64,000 nt of DNA from Fremontodendron californicum (Eukaryota > Streptophyta > Magnoliopsida > Malvales > Malvaceae). This document shows, piece after piece, positions 34,611 to 47,284 of this stretch. Below the pieces are notes generated by a model, which saw only the letters and a program-made list of their open reading frames with translations, did not search any database and was not told the DNA's origin. Made by a program: the position numbers and the translations under genes. Positions within the stretch are counted from its first letter, which is position 1; each line of letters opens with the position of its first letter. The DNA lies in the NCBI GenBank assembly GCA_030761205.1, contig JAULJL010000004.1, forward strand, positions 20,433,172 through 20,497,171, in the 5' to 3' direction.

Positions 34611-35717
34611 CTCTATCATTTGAAAAATAAATTGCTCCTCTAATCAGAGGCTCTATCACTTGGAAAGTAAATTGCTCATCTCATCAGAGGCTCTATCACT
34701 TGGAAATAAATTGCTCCTCTCATCAGAGGCTCCACGACTTTGAAATTAAATTGCTCCTCTCATCAGAGGCTCTACAACTTTGAAAATAAATTGCTCCTCT
34801 CATCAGAGGCTCCACAACTTTGAAAATAAATTGCTCCTCTCATCAGAGGCTCTACAACTTTGAAAATAAATTGCTCCTCTCATCAGAGGCTCCACAACTT
34901 TGAAATTAAATTGCTCCTCTCATCAGAGGCTCCACAACTTTGAAATTAAATTGCTCCTCTCATCAGAGGCTCCACAACTTTGAAATTAAATTGCTCCTCT
35001 CATCAGAGGCTCTATCACTTGGAAAAATAAATTGCTCCTCTAATCAGAGGCTCCACCACTTTGAAAGATAAATTGCTCCTCTCATCAGAGGCTCTATCAC
35101 TTGGAAAATAAATTGCTCCTCTAATCAGAGGCTCTATCACTTGGGAAATAAATGGCTCCTCTCATCAGAGGCTCTATCACTTTGAAAATAAATTGCTCCT
35201 CTAATCAGAGGCTCCATCACTTGAAAATAAATTGCTCCTCTCATCAGAGGCTCCACAACTTTTAAAAATAAACTGCTCCTCTAATCAGAGGCTCTATCAC
35301 TTGGAAAATAAATTGCTCCTCTAATCAGAGGCTCTATCACTTGGAAAAATAAATTGCTCCTCTCATCAGAGGCTCCACGACTTTGAAATTAAATTGCTCC
35401 TCTCATCAGAGGCTCTACAACTTTGAAAATAAATTGCTCCTCTCATCAGAGGCTCCACAACTTTGAAAATAAATTGCTCCTCTCATCAGAGGCTCTACAA
35501 CTTTGAAAATAAATTGCTCCTCTCATCAGAGGCTCCACAACTTTGAAAATAAATTGCTCCTCTCATCAGAGGCTCCACAACTTTGAAATTAAATTGCTCC
35601 TCTCATCAGAGGCTCCACAACTTTGAAATTAAATTGCTCCTCTCATCAGAGGCTCTACGACTTTGAAAATAAATTGCTCCTCTCATCAGAGGCTCCACAA
35701 CTTTTAAAAATAAATTG
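34611..35717 (-). repeat. 40-bp minisatellite, about 27 copies
   Basis: Each unit contains TTGCTCCTCTCATCAGAGG, then CTCCACAACTTTGAAAATAAA or a close variant. CCTCT and AGAGG form a short stem around CATC or AATC in every unit. Variant units recur in the same order: a series starting with the CCACGACTTT type at 34731 is repeated from 35374, a 643-bp higher-order period of 16 units. It lies about 80 bp upstream of the PPT, in the 3' untranslated part of B. Confidence 0.95.
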
Positions 35718-38499
35718 GTCTTGGTGATCATACCTGAAGATCATATCTTGGAAGAAAATCTCACTGAATGTTCAAATTCAAATGTCAAAATTTCAAATAC
35801 TCAATGTCATGCCTGAAATGTGAATGTCATGCGATGTCAATGCATATGCCCCTGATGATGCATGTTCAAGTACCCACGAACAATGTACACATTTTACGAC
35901 ACGATGCAGATGCAAAACTTAATAAAAATGCGAATGTTCATGAATGATGCGAATGCCCCCAATTGTTTTTTTTTTTTTCTTTTTCTGATCTTGGTTTAGT
36001 TTTTCCAAATTGTTTTTCCTCTTCGAAACAGAGTGTATCCTGAAACGCTCGTGCCTCGTAAGAGATCAACATTTTTCTTCACTTTGGAACTATCCCTTTG
36101 CCCCGATAGTTTTTCAAAGTTTTATCAACTGGAGCCCGAGCCAAATGTTCATTTCTTTTACCTCAATAGTTCCATACCTCTGGGCCAGAAGAACCTTCGT
36201 CTTATGCCAACATCGGAAATGGTTTCTTCCAAAAATATTTTCATTTATCTGCTTTTGCTTGCTTCTTTTTTTGAAAAATGTTTGCTTATTTACTGAAAAC
36301 TTTTGAGCTGAAAATGTCATCGTCTGATATCCAAATCTCTTGAAGATTGATGATCACTGTTAGAAGTTTTTCTGAGTGTCGATTCAGATTTTTTTTTCAA
36401 ATTGAGTCGGAAGGCTTGATACCACAAGATTTTGGTCAATCCAAGGAGACTTCGCAACAGGAAAAATGTATATCCTTTCTAGATTCACAAATAGAACAGA
36501 TTTTATAGAACATTATTTTTTTGGACTCAAACAAATTCAACCTTCTTTTAGTTTCCAAATCATGGCGTTTTGACAAACGTCAAGGCTAGCTGGAATGTTC
36601 AAACTGGAGAATTAGTCCTGGAAAGGAAAGCGGTCTCAGTTTTTTAAAGTCAATCCTCCAAACGAGAGTTGACAGTTTTGGGATATCTTGGAATTCTCAG
36701 ATGTTCCTTAACTTCTTCAAACTGACTTCTTCTTTTGTTATGGCCTCGACGATACCATAAGCAGCACCGAAATTCTCCCATTTTACTCTAGACTGCCCGT
36801 GTCGGGTTTTCACCCTAGAGTCTCCTTCTTTCCATTTTTCATTTTTTTGTTAAATGTTTCACCATGCATTCAAGAAATCAAAGCTTATCCAAAAAAGATT
36901 TTTAACCAGAAAGGAGACCGAAGTCTCATGCATTTCTCTAAGAATAAACTCATCAATTTAAATGACCATGCTCGATCGAAATGGTCTTTTCAAGGTACGT
37001 AATGTAGGCCAAGGTTCGAGGTTCTGAAAGAAAAGATAAATAGGCCCAAACATGTGTTTAAGGTGATCAAATCAAGGATCATTTCATGAGGAGGATTCTC
37101 TTTGAAACATTTGTCATTGTTGAGCTTTTCTTCTTATCCGATGATTTTCATCCGTTCTTTTCTTCCTTTTCTGTTTTTTTTTTCATCTTTCTTTTTATCT
37201 CTTTTTTTTTGCATCTCTATTTTGACAAGGTGAGCCCGTAGTCATTTGGAAGCTCAGATTTCTCTTTGATTCACGACATTCTTTTTCGTTTTTGAACCAA
37301 GACTTCACTATCCGTGACCTTTGAAAAGATCCTTCCTCGAATTTGCCCCCCTAGTGTGGAGGGTGATCCTTGATCGGGGTTGAAAGAACAAAAGTATTCA
37401 CTAGGCTCAAAAGGGGTAGCAAAAGGATATTTTCTATTTTGTGAAAGGATGATGAAAGATGGCCATTTTTCATCTCGAACACAAGCACGTAAATCGAAGA
37501 GTCATTCCTTAGAGGAAAATAATGAAAAGTTTTTTTTTTTTCTTGAAACCGTCTTGAATTTCATAAATGCATGATGTCACACTCATTTTTCATTTTTCTT
37601 TTTTCTTTTTTCTTTTTTTCATTTTTCTTTTCTTTTTTTTTCTTTTTTTTTTGATGCATGCTCCGAAAATTACTCCATCTTTATCCACCATGCGTCTTTC
37701 GTATCTACAAATGATGCACCATTTGATTGGTCATACAAATGAGACTTCGTATCATAACGAGGAATACCTCGAGTCTTTTTGCTCTCCGAAGGGATAAGAA
37801 AGAATATGGCTCGAAAACAGCTTTTTTCTAAGAACACGAGAAAATCAGGTTTAATCATTGTTACCCGAGATGTTAATCATGAAGTGATGTCTGGGCAACT
37901 CTTGTTTTGTGGTTACGGAAAGGGATGTGAATAACCTTGACACACATCAATTTACCATGATCTAGATTCTTGAAAGAGGTTTCACTTGTTTGAGACACAA
38001 AAAGCTCGAATTTTTTTCAAAAAGTTTGTTCCATTGCTCATAACCTAAACTAGGATCTGCATTTTCCTTATTGCACTGACTGTGGTTTCTGAAATTCAAC
38101 AATATGTTCCTGGAAGCATTGACTGTTTCAACTCAAAGGATTCAAGCATAGGCAAGTCCGAAAGAGAGGGGAAGGGTGTTGGGTCATTTCTAACAATGAT
38201 CATCAATAATCTCAAGACTCCTCATCATTTCCTAACGTGAAGAAAGATTTTTTTTTTTTTTTAGAACGCGCTCTTCAAAAATCAAGAATTTCTTTAATGT
38301 TTATTTTTGCAAATTCAAATTAAAGCACAACAAACACAAAGCTTTTGAAATTCAAAATTTATTTATTTCATGTGGATGCCAACATAAGACAAGTGCTTTC
38401 ATGATGAGGCATAGAACTACATGCATATTCCTCGATGCTTGTCGACATGCTTTTAAAGGTAACCACTCTCATCCTCAAAATCCGTGGCGAAGAAACCGA
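35718..38499 (-). mobile_element. B internal non-coding region, shared with A
   Basis: No protein is recognisable. Reverse-complement blocks match element A: about 36440-37400 with 6940-8000, and 37740-38400 with 451-1250. The stretch 37560-37660 (GTGTGACATCATGC on the sense strand) is the intact equivalent of the site in A hit by the solo LTR. T-rich runs lie at 37135-37210 and 37585-37655. Confidence 0.75.
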
Positions 38500-38640
38500 T
38501 TTATGGCAATGCGGATTTCCACTGTTCGACTAGCTCTGGAGTCAAAATGCCATCGTGGACAAAACCTTCAATCTTTTTCTTCAGTTGTCTACATGCTTCA
38601 TGTCTGCATCTTTCAGTTTTCAAAACTAAGCCGACTTCTT
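38500..38640 (-). pseudogene. Possible gag tail remnant in element B
   Basis: On the minus strand the text CRQLKKKIEGFVHDGIL resembles LKQKVQALINKGQL, the segment after the zinc motif of A's Gag, at the equivalent place in the element. Stops and the missing upstream cysteine-histidine motif show that it is not functional. The similarity is short, so the call is tentative. Confidence 0.4.
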
Positions 38641-39039
38641 TTTTTATTCTCCAAGTGTGTTTCATGATGCATGAGCTATGAATGCCGATGATGCATGTAA
38701 AGAATAAACAAATTAATGCATGAACATATACAATGAGCGACCATGTATGTCACGAATGCATGACCTTATTGTTATGAATGCAATCACGATGTCGATATGA
38801 TGCATGTAAAGAATAAATAAATTGATATACTGGTATATACGGAGAATGATCATGTATGTCACTAATGTACTCTACAATGAATGACCATGCATGTTATGAT
38901 TGCAATATGATGCGAATTTGATTTGTCTAAAGAATAAACAAATTAATGCATGAATATATACAGAAAACTATTCATGATTTGGACTGAACTTGATCATTCA
39001 ACAATTTTATTGCACAAACTTTGCCTCCAAATTCAATCC

Positions 39040-39079
<40 letters not shown>

Positions 39080-40161
39080 TTTTTTTTTTTTGTTTTGAAA
39101 AATGTTTTTTTTTTTTGTTGTAAAAATCAAAATATTATTTTCAAAAACCAATTTCTATCAAAAACTTTTGTGGTAGTGGGTCTTATTATGGCACAAATGT
39201 CCGAGTATTTATTCAACACTACCGGTTTGCAATTCTCATTTAATCAACAACAAGTGTCTATGCGGTTTATCAAATGAGATTATTATCACCGTGAAATAAA
39301 AAATACAACTATAAATGTATATGCTTTATTTACAAGTGCATTAGTGTATGAAATGTACGAGATGTACGAAAAGAAAAACTTTCATATTTACAAACTCAAA
39401 AAGTTAACGAACATTTGCTCCGACAGTATCAACTTATTTAAGCATCACGGTGCCTTCGGAGCGAAAAATGAAACTTATTGCGAGTAGCACGATGTACGCT
39501 CATCATTACCCGATTTACAGTTTTTGTTTGGAGTGTAAACAAAAAGCGAAAGATCACAATGTTTCTTCCTAATTTCGAGGATATCCGATCGGAAATTTGA
39601 TATGGCTCTGCTCAAGTTCACTACATGAGGTTGAGTCAGAATCTAAAAGGCTCCAAATTGCTCCTCACTGTCGCCCGTGAAGGCTAGTAAGGCATCCCGA
39701 TTTAAGCGGGTTCAATTTGTTAGAGTATATTTTCCAGGCTTATGCGGAGGTTATTACCTCACGAAAGCGTAGGTACTTTATTACTCTGAAAGTGTTTCGC
39801 TAGCCCATGCGGAGGTTATTACCTCACGAGAGCGTAGGTACTTTACTTCCACCTAAAGGGATAAAGCTCGGGTATAGAGCTTATGTATGAAATGCACGTA
39901 CTCGTGTGTGAGAAGGAACAAACAAAACCCTCGACTATTTGTCTACGACCCTTTATTCTAAACATTCCATAATTATTAAAAAAATAAATAAACGACACAA
40001 AAAATATGAATAAAGAATTAACAAATATCAAGATGTAAATGAAAGCAAAATAAAAATAAAGAAAGAAAGAAAATAAAGAGAATTAAAATTACATACCGAT
40101 TAAATCCATCAATCGAGATTTTAAAATAACACATATCAATTTGTGGCTCAACTCTCAAAGC
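38641..40161 (-). mobile_element. B 5' internal non-coding region
   Basis: No gene is visible. It holds three diverged copies of a block with GTAAAGAATAAACAAATT (near 38698, 38805 and 38935). It also has an A-tract of about 33 bases followed by T-tracts (39043-39116), and a 39-bp direct repeat with the GAGGTTATTACCTC hairpin (39742-39780 and 39807-39845). Confidence 0.65.
39742..39845 (-). repeat. Two direct repeats with a hairpin core
   Basis: ATGCGGAGGTTATTACCTCA, followed by CGARAGCGTAGGTACTTTA, occurs at 39742 and 39807, 65 bp apart with one difference. GAGGT and ACCTC pair around TATT. Confidence 0.75.
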
Positions 40162-40180
40162 GTCCCCAGTGGAGTCGCCA
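40162..40180 (-). other. Primer binding site of B (tRNA-Arg type)
   Basis: The minus strand reads TGGCGACTCCACTGGGGAC, three bases inside the 5' LTR. This tRNA-Arg type primer site is characteristic of Ogre/Tat elements. Confidence 0.88.
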
Positions 40181-40183
40181 AGC

Positions 40184-42752
40184 TGTCATAACGATTTTTT
40201 TGACCGTTACGACGAATTTGATGAAAACACAAAAAATGGAGTCGCCACCAATCTTTTTTGCTAGGTGTGATTGGCCACCTATTAAAACCGATTTTAGTAA
40301 AATATTTTAAAATTAATTAAAACATTTTGTAAAACCAATTTCGCAGTCCGCGCTTTGAACCAGAGAGAAAACAAAATCGGGTTCGGGAGTCGGTTACGTG
40401 CGGGGAAGGATTAGCACCCCTGCAACGCCCATTTAGAAAACGGTACCACTTGATCACGTGTTATCTTAAATCTCGGTTTAATGGATTTAACATCGGTATT
40501 TAAAACTAATTCTCTTTTCCTTTTATTTTATTTTATAAAAAAAACATGTTTATTATTTTTTGGATTTTTTTGAACTGTTTTCTATTTTTTTTAAAAAATC
40601 GAAAGTGAACATAAATTTATTATCGAAAATACTCATTAAATATTCCCGACACTCTCGGTGGTATTTAACGAGATCTTCTCACCTCAAGACATCTCAAGAA
40701 TCACAACCGTGATATCTTTCGAATTCCGTCGTCGGCAATTCGCATTTATCAAAGTCTTTTTTTTTTTTGAAAGGTAAATTAAAATGCTTTTAATAATTAT
40801 TTCCGAAATAAAAGAAATTATCTATGTAAGAATAATTTTCGAATCATTCCGATATTTTCGATAGTGTTTCGATTATTATTCTTACCCGGACCATTTCGAA
40901 GAACAATCGATACTCTGACCATCCGAGAAAGAGATCCGTTTTTAGAAAATTTTATTTACCAAAAATAATTTTAAAAGACATGTATTAATTAGAAAAATTA
41001 TTTTTATAATTTTAAAACCGAAACTGAATAACGAAAATATATCGAATGCCGGACAAAATAAATAAATACAAATAGTAATAAATAAAGAAATTAAAATCAT
41101 ACCAAAAATGTCGAGAATCCGAAAATTAAAATGTCGGACTTGATCTTCGTAAAACTCTTTGCTCGTACTCGACCACCAAAAATGTCGAGAATCCGAAAAT
41201 TAAAATGTCGGACTTGATCTTCGTAAAACTCTTTGCTCGTACTCGACCACCTGAAAAAATAAAAAAAATAACAAAAAATCAAAATGCCGAACTTGATAAT
41301 TGTGAATTTTTAATTTTTTTTTTTGTTTTTTTTAATTTTTTTTAATTTTTTTTATATTTTTAACTTTACTTATTTTTTTTAATTAATTTTTTTAATTTTA
41401 TTTATTATTATTTTTCTTTTTTTTTTTTTTTTTTTTCTCCTTTTTTTTTTTTTTTCTTCTTTTTCTTCCTGGCCCAAAACCAGGCCTGCTGAGCTAGGCC
41501 TGGTTCTGGCCTGGCCTGCTGGGCCAGGCCTGGCCCATCCATCTTTTTTTTTTTTTTTTTTTGGTGTTTTTTTTTTGGCGGGTCGACCCGCGGGTCCTGC
41601 TGACCCGCTTCTAGGCGCCAAAACGGCGTCGTTTTGGCCCCCCTTTCTTTTTTTTTTTTTTTTGGGACCCGGGTCGGACGCGCGGACCCCGGGTCGACCC
41701 GCGGGTCCACGCGCGGACCCTGGGTCCAAAACGGCGTCGTTTTGACGCCGAAAAAGTTTCTTTTTTTTAAAAACCAAGCGGGTGACCCGCGCGGACCCCG
41801 GGTCGACCCGCGGGTCGACGCGCGGGTCACCTCGACCCGCTGGACCAAAACGGTGCCGTTTTGGCACCGTATATATCCCCCTCAAACCCTTTTTTTTTCA
41901 TTTTTTTTCTTTCCTCTCTCTCTCTTCTTTCTTTCTCTCTCTCTCTCAGCTCTCCAGACCAGCCAGATTCCAGAATCCGGCGGCCGGCCACCGTGCCGGC
42001 CGCCGTACGCCATTTCCGGCCGCCGTTCGCCGGAGCCGGTGGACTCCCAAATTTCAGATCCGAGGGGGTTTCGACCCCCTCGGCACGGATCCGGGCTCCG
42101 TTTAGCCCGGATCCTCGCCGATTTTCGTAGATCTAGGTTTAAAAAAAAAACTTTTTTTTCTTGCTGCTTGGGTTTTTTGTTTCTTTCTTTGCAGGTTTCG
42201 GTTTCGGAGAAAAAGGAGGGGGGATGATCGGATCTGGGTTTTTGGTTGTTGGTCGTGGAGAAAGGGGGTCCGAATCGGGATTTCGGACCCCGATTTGTTT
42301 TTTTTTTTTTTCGGTGAGAGGAGGGTTTCCGATCTGGATCCCCTTGCTCAGGGGAAGTCCGAACGGTGGAGGGGTTCTACCCGGTTTTTTCGAATCTGGG
42401 GCCTCCTCTTGATGGCCCTCCCCTTTTATAGGGTGTTGTGGCGGTGGGTTGGTTCGAGATGTCAGGCTGGTGGGTGGCTGGCAAGGCAAGTGGGGGGTTA
42501 GGTGGCAGTGTTTGAGTGGCTCGGTGGGGCAGTGGAGAGGCGGCGCCGACAGGGAGAGGCGGCGGCGGCTAGGGTTGCTTAGGGGGGAAGGATATTGGTT
42601 TAGGCTTGGGTTTGGTTGGGCTAGGTTTAGGTTTTTCTGGGTTTGGGGAAATGGGCCAAGGTTTGTAGATTGGGCCTGCTGAATATCAGGCCCGGTTCGT
42701 ACTTGGTCCGGGTCGGATTCGGATCCGACCCGGACGAAAATTGGTTATTACA
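40184..42752 (-). repeat. B 5' LTR
   Basis: 2569 bp, pairing with 31950-34517. Differences seen include the GC-rich block near 41681 (CGCGGACC against CTTGGACC), GGGGGG against GGCGG near 42064, and single changes near 40904, 41068 and 41529. Sense TATA candidate at 42422-42433. Confidence 0.93.
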
Positions 42753-45700
42753 GGCATCATGTTTCTTTTCGAAATGGAACCTAATTTTTGACAACTTTCA
42801 CATGACTTGCAAAAATTATGTGCATCTTTGAATAAAGTTGGCCAGTAAAATCCACACTGTAAAATTTTTGCAGCAGTTTTCTTTGATGAAAAATGACCAC
42901 CACATGCCTCAGAATGACAAAACTTAATTACACTACTTACCTCATTGTCGGGAATGCATCTTCGAAAAATCTGATCAGGACAATATTTGAACAAGTAAGG
43001 GTCATCCCAATAGAACTTCTTTACCTCATTTAGAAACTTCCTTTTATCTTGGGGGCTCCATTGAGAAGGAATTTTTCCTGTAGCAAGAAAATTAGCAATG
43101 TCAGCAAACCAAGGTGTCGTGGAGACAATTAGAAGTTGTTCATCAGGAAAAGTATCATTTATTGGTGAGGTTCCAAAAGATTCATCACAAACAAGTCTTG
43201 ATAAATGATCAGCCACCACATTTTCTACTCCTTTTTTATCTCGAATGGTGATGTCAAATTCTTGCAGCAAAATGATCCACCTCAGCAACCTAGGTTTTGC
43301 ATCCTTCTTAGAGAGAAGATATTTTAAAGCTGCATGATCACTAAAGACAACAATTGATGATCCAACAAGGTAAGATCTGAATTTATCCAATGCAAAAACA
43401 ACTGCAAGTAATTCCTTTTCTGTAGTGGAATAATTCATTTGGGCTCTATTTAAAGTTTTACTTGCATAGTAAATTACATGTGGTTTATTATCTTTCCTTT
43501 GTCCTAACACAGCACCAACAGCATAGTCACTAGCATCACACATTATTTCAAATGGTAAAGACCAATCAGGAGATCTCATAATAGGAGCAGTAGTGAGCAT
43601 ATTTTTGAGTTTTTCAAAAGCATCTTCACAATCTTTAGTCCATTCAAATGCAGTGTCTTTCATTAAAAGATTACATAGAGGTTTAGATATCGTGCTAAAA
43701 TCTTTTATGAATCTTCTATAAAAACCTGCATGTCCCAAGAATGACCTAATGTCCTTTACTGTCTTTGGTGTGGGTAGATTAGCAATCAATTCAATTTTTG
43801 ACTTGTCTACCTCAATCCCTTTTGCAGAAACAATGTGACCTAGTACAATACCTTTAGTGACCATGAAATGACATTTTTCCCAATTAAGAACAAGATTTTT
43901 TTCTTCACATCTAATCAATACATTTTTCAAATTGGCTAAGCAATCATCAAATGAATCACCAGAAACAGAAAAATCATCCATGAAAATCTCAAGATTACGT
44001 TCAATCATGTCACTAAAAATACTAAGCATGCATCTTTGAAATGTGGCAGGGGCGTTACATAATCCAAATGGCATTCTACGATATGCAAAAGTACCAAAAG
44101 GACATGTAAAAGTGGTTTTCTCTTGGTCCTCAAGTGCAATGGCAATTTGATTATATCCAGAATATCCATCTAGAAAACAATAAAACTCATGCCCTGCAAC
44201 TCTTTCTAAGATTTGATCCATGAAAGGCAAAGGGAAATGATCTTTCCTCGTCACTGAGTTAAGTTTCCTATAGTCAATGCACATGCGCCAACCAGTAACA
44301 GTCCTAGTTGGAATTAATTCATTGTTTTCATTTTTAACTACAGTAACTCCAGATTTCTTAGGTACGACTTGAGTAGGACTTACCCATTTGCTATCAGAGA
44401 TAGGATAAATGATTCCATTATCTAAAAGTTTAATGACTTCATTTCTCACTACTTCTTTCATATTAGGATTAAGCCTTCGTTGCATTTGTCTAGAGGGTTT
44501 AGCATTTTCCTCTAAATAAATATTATGTGTGCAGATTAATGGGCTTATTCCCTTTATGTCAGCTAAGGTCCATCCTAATGCATTTTTGTGCATCTTCAAA
44601 AGTTGTAACAACTTACCTTCTTGTAGTTCATCAAGATGTGAAGAAATTATGACTGGAAAAGTTTCATTCTCACCCAAAAAGGAATATTTTAGCTCGGATG
44701 GCAATGGTTTTAAATCCAGCTTGGGTGGTTCAATAGTTGATGGTACAGTGACATTTGTGAGTGATGGAAGTTCCTCAAACTTTTGTTTCCAGCAATGCTT
44801 ATCCTGAAAAGAATTTAACAAAGAATCAGTGTGTAAAATTTCTGAAGCATTATCAAACTCACATTCAATTAAATAAGCTTCTAAAGGATCATGGAATGTG
44901 GTAGTGGTGAGATGTTCATGAACAAGTTCTTCAATGAAATCCACTTCATGTACTTCTGAATCATCACCAGGTTGCTTGCAAATGTTGAACACATTTAATT
45001 CTAAAGTCATATTTCCAAAAGAAATGTTCAAAATACCATTCCTGCAATTTATCAGAGCATTAGAAGTTGCAAGAAATGGACGGCCTAATATAACAGGAAT
45101 TTGAACATTTGGATTTGAAACAGGATGTGTGTCCAAAACAATAAAATCAACAGGGAAGTAAAAATTATCAATTTGAACCGAAACATCTTCAACTATCCCT
45201 CGAGGAATTTTTACAGAACGATCAGCTAGTTGAAGTGTAACAGGTGTTTCCTTGAGTTCACCTAAACCTAACTGTTGATAAACAGAAAAAGGCAAAAGAT
45301 TAACACTAGCACCAAGATCAAGCAATGCACGTTCTATTCTAGTGTTTCCAATGATGCATGAGATTGTTGGATATCCAGGATCTTTGAATTTTGGTGGAGT
45401 AAGGTGCTGAATGATTGAGCTCACACTTTCCGTCAGAAATGCTTTCTTTTGTACATTATGTTTCCTTTTAAATGTGCACAAGTCCTTCAAAAATTTAGCA
45501 TAAGATGGAACTTGTTTGATTGCACCCAATAAAGGAATGTTAATCTTAACTTGTTTGAAAAGTTCATAAATTTCTGCATTTTGATTCAAATTCTTTATTG
45601 TTTGCAACCTTTGAGGAAAAGGAGCAGGATGCATACCTTTTTCTTTGTCCAAATTTTCAAGAAGTTCAGACTTACCATCATCCTTACCATTACTTTTCGG

Positions 45701-47083
45701 AGGGGAAGGAGGATCTTGGTCTTTTGATGGAATGTTTTTGTCAATTGCCTTTCCACTTCGAAGAGTTGTGATAGAACTGGCATTTTCCTGTTGAGTTTCA
45801 TTGGAGCAAGAAACAAGACATTGAGTAGAAGGGTTAGGCTGAGGTTGAGCAGGAAACTTACCTTTTTCTTGAGTGCGTAATGAAGCTGTCAATGTGGACA
45901 AGGTGTTTTTGATCTCATTGATGTCCTGTGAAGTTTGGTTATTCACATTTGCTTGTGTTTGCATGAATGCTTGCAATGTCTCTTCCAAGGTTTGTACACG
46001 TGAAGGTTGATAGGAAAAAGTGTTTCCCGGCTTTTGAGATTGTGGTACCTGAACATGATTATTATTTCGCCAATTGAAGTTGGGATGATTTCTCCATTCA
46101 GGGTTATACGTTTCAGAGTAAGGAGAAGGAAAAGGCTTTTTAAATGTGTTTATGGAATTTACTTGATCATGCAACGCTTCTTTAAGAATGGGAATGTTTG
46201 GACATTTAGAAGTGGGGTGTCCCATGATTTCACAAATTCCACAACTTTCTTCATTTTTAACCGTTTTGACTTCTTTTACTTCTCTAAGTTCCATGGCTTC
46301 AATCTTTCTAGCCAAATTAGCTACTTTAGCTTTTATCTCATCTTCTTGACTAAAATGATATTTTCCTCTGTTAGAAACAACATTAGATCTATTGGAACTT
46401 TCAGAGAAATTATCTGTGTGCCAGGCTTGAGAGTTATCTGCCAAATGGTCTAGGTAGTCAAAGGCTTCTTCAGGTTCTTTTTCTAGAAACTCACCGTTAC
46501 ACATTGTTTCAACAAATTGTTTAGTTTCGGGAGTTAAACTTTCATAAAAGAAACTAATAAGATGCCATTTTTCAAAACCATGATGCGGACAAGAACTTAA
46601 CAAATCTTTAAAACGCTCCCAGCACTGAAAAAATGCTTCATTTTGATTTTGATTGAAATTTTGAATATGTCTTTTCAAAGCAGTAGTTTTATGTGCTGGG
46701 AAAAATTTCTTTAGAAACTTAGTTTGTAATTCTTGCCATGTGCCAATTGACCTTGGTTTTAAATTATGAAACCAAATTTTTGCTTTGTCTTTTAAAGAAA
46801 AAGGAAATAATTTTAGCTTGACAATTTCATTTGTACATTGTTGGTCATTAAAGGTGACACATACATCTTCGAAGTCTTTTAGAAACGAGTAAGCACTTTC
46901 CGATTCCAACCCATAGAAATTTGGAAGCAAAGCTATCATACCTGGTTTAAAACGAAAGTTGTTTGCATTGAGAGGAAAAATAAAACAAGAGGGTGATGAG
47001 CTTCGAGTTGGTTGCAAGTAGTCACGCATGGTGCGTACTTGTCTGTTCTCATCTTCAGCATGAATACTTTCATTGTCAGCCAT
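42753..47083 (-). pseudogene. C copy 1 polyprotein, N-terminal piece (Gag to integrase zinc finger)
   Basis: The ATG at 47083 (MADNESIH) opens a frame of about 1443 codons, uninterrupted up to the B insertion. It covers Gag, the zinc knuckle, protease, reverse transcriptase, RNase H and the integrase HHCC domain. It is nearly identical to copy 2; I see only two amino-acid differences (NFNW against NFSW, and VENVV against VENMV). B splits it just after the zinc finger, at the KRNMMP segment, so the integrase core is in a separate piece at 31009-31949. Translation would run into B's LTR for a few more residues. Gag, protease and reverse transcriptase could in principle still be made; integrase cannot. 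Confidence 0.93.
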
Positions 47084-47284
47084 GGTAGGAGTTGTATTAG
47101 AAAGATTACCTGAAAAAGTTTCACAATAAAATCTAACTAAACGACGAGATCTAAAATCACGTCGCCAAACAAGCATAAAACAAAGTTAATATACAGATTA
47201 GGCGGTATAACCAGCCAATAAAAATAAATATACTTATAAACTTATATACTTAGTATTGCCTCCCCGGCAACGGCGCCAAAAACT
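47084..47284 (-). other. C copy 1 leader with tRNA-Asp primer site
   Basis: The primer binding site TGGCGCCGTTGCCGGGGAG lies on the minus strand at 47260-47278, six bases inside the middle LTR. The rest is a short untranslated leader; an upstream in-frame ATG at 47176 would add 31 residues but lacks the Gag-like start. Confidence 0.9.

Larger units (their letters stand above)
31950..42752 (-). mobile_element. Element B: non-autonomous Tat/Ogre retrotransposon
   Basis: B is 10803 bp with LTRs of 2568 and 2569 bp that start TGTCATAACG and end GGTTATTACA on the plus strand. Its TSD is GGCAT (31945-31949 and 42753-42757), and it lies inside the integrase part of C copy 1. A tRNA-Arg type PBS at 40162-40180 and a PPT at 34518-34532 show transcription on the minus strand. 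The 5666-bp internal region has no protease, reverse transcriptase or integrase; at most a short gag tail remains near 38500-38640. It must have used enzymes from another element. By eye the LTRs differ at about ten substitutions plus homopolymer length changes, so insertion was recent. Confidence 0.93.

Noticed and set aside
34611..35717. Regular repeats with short variable parts, resembling a CRISPR array
   Set aside because: The variable parts are near-copies of each other, the unit is a simple 40-bp tandem repeat inside a plant retrotransposon, and there are no unique spacers.
39043..39116. A-tract followed by T-tracts as a terminator or poly-A insertion mark
   Set aside because: Its position in the middle of B's leader and the lack of target duplications or LINE/SINE sequence suggest simple homopolymer expansion.
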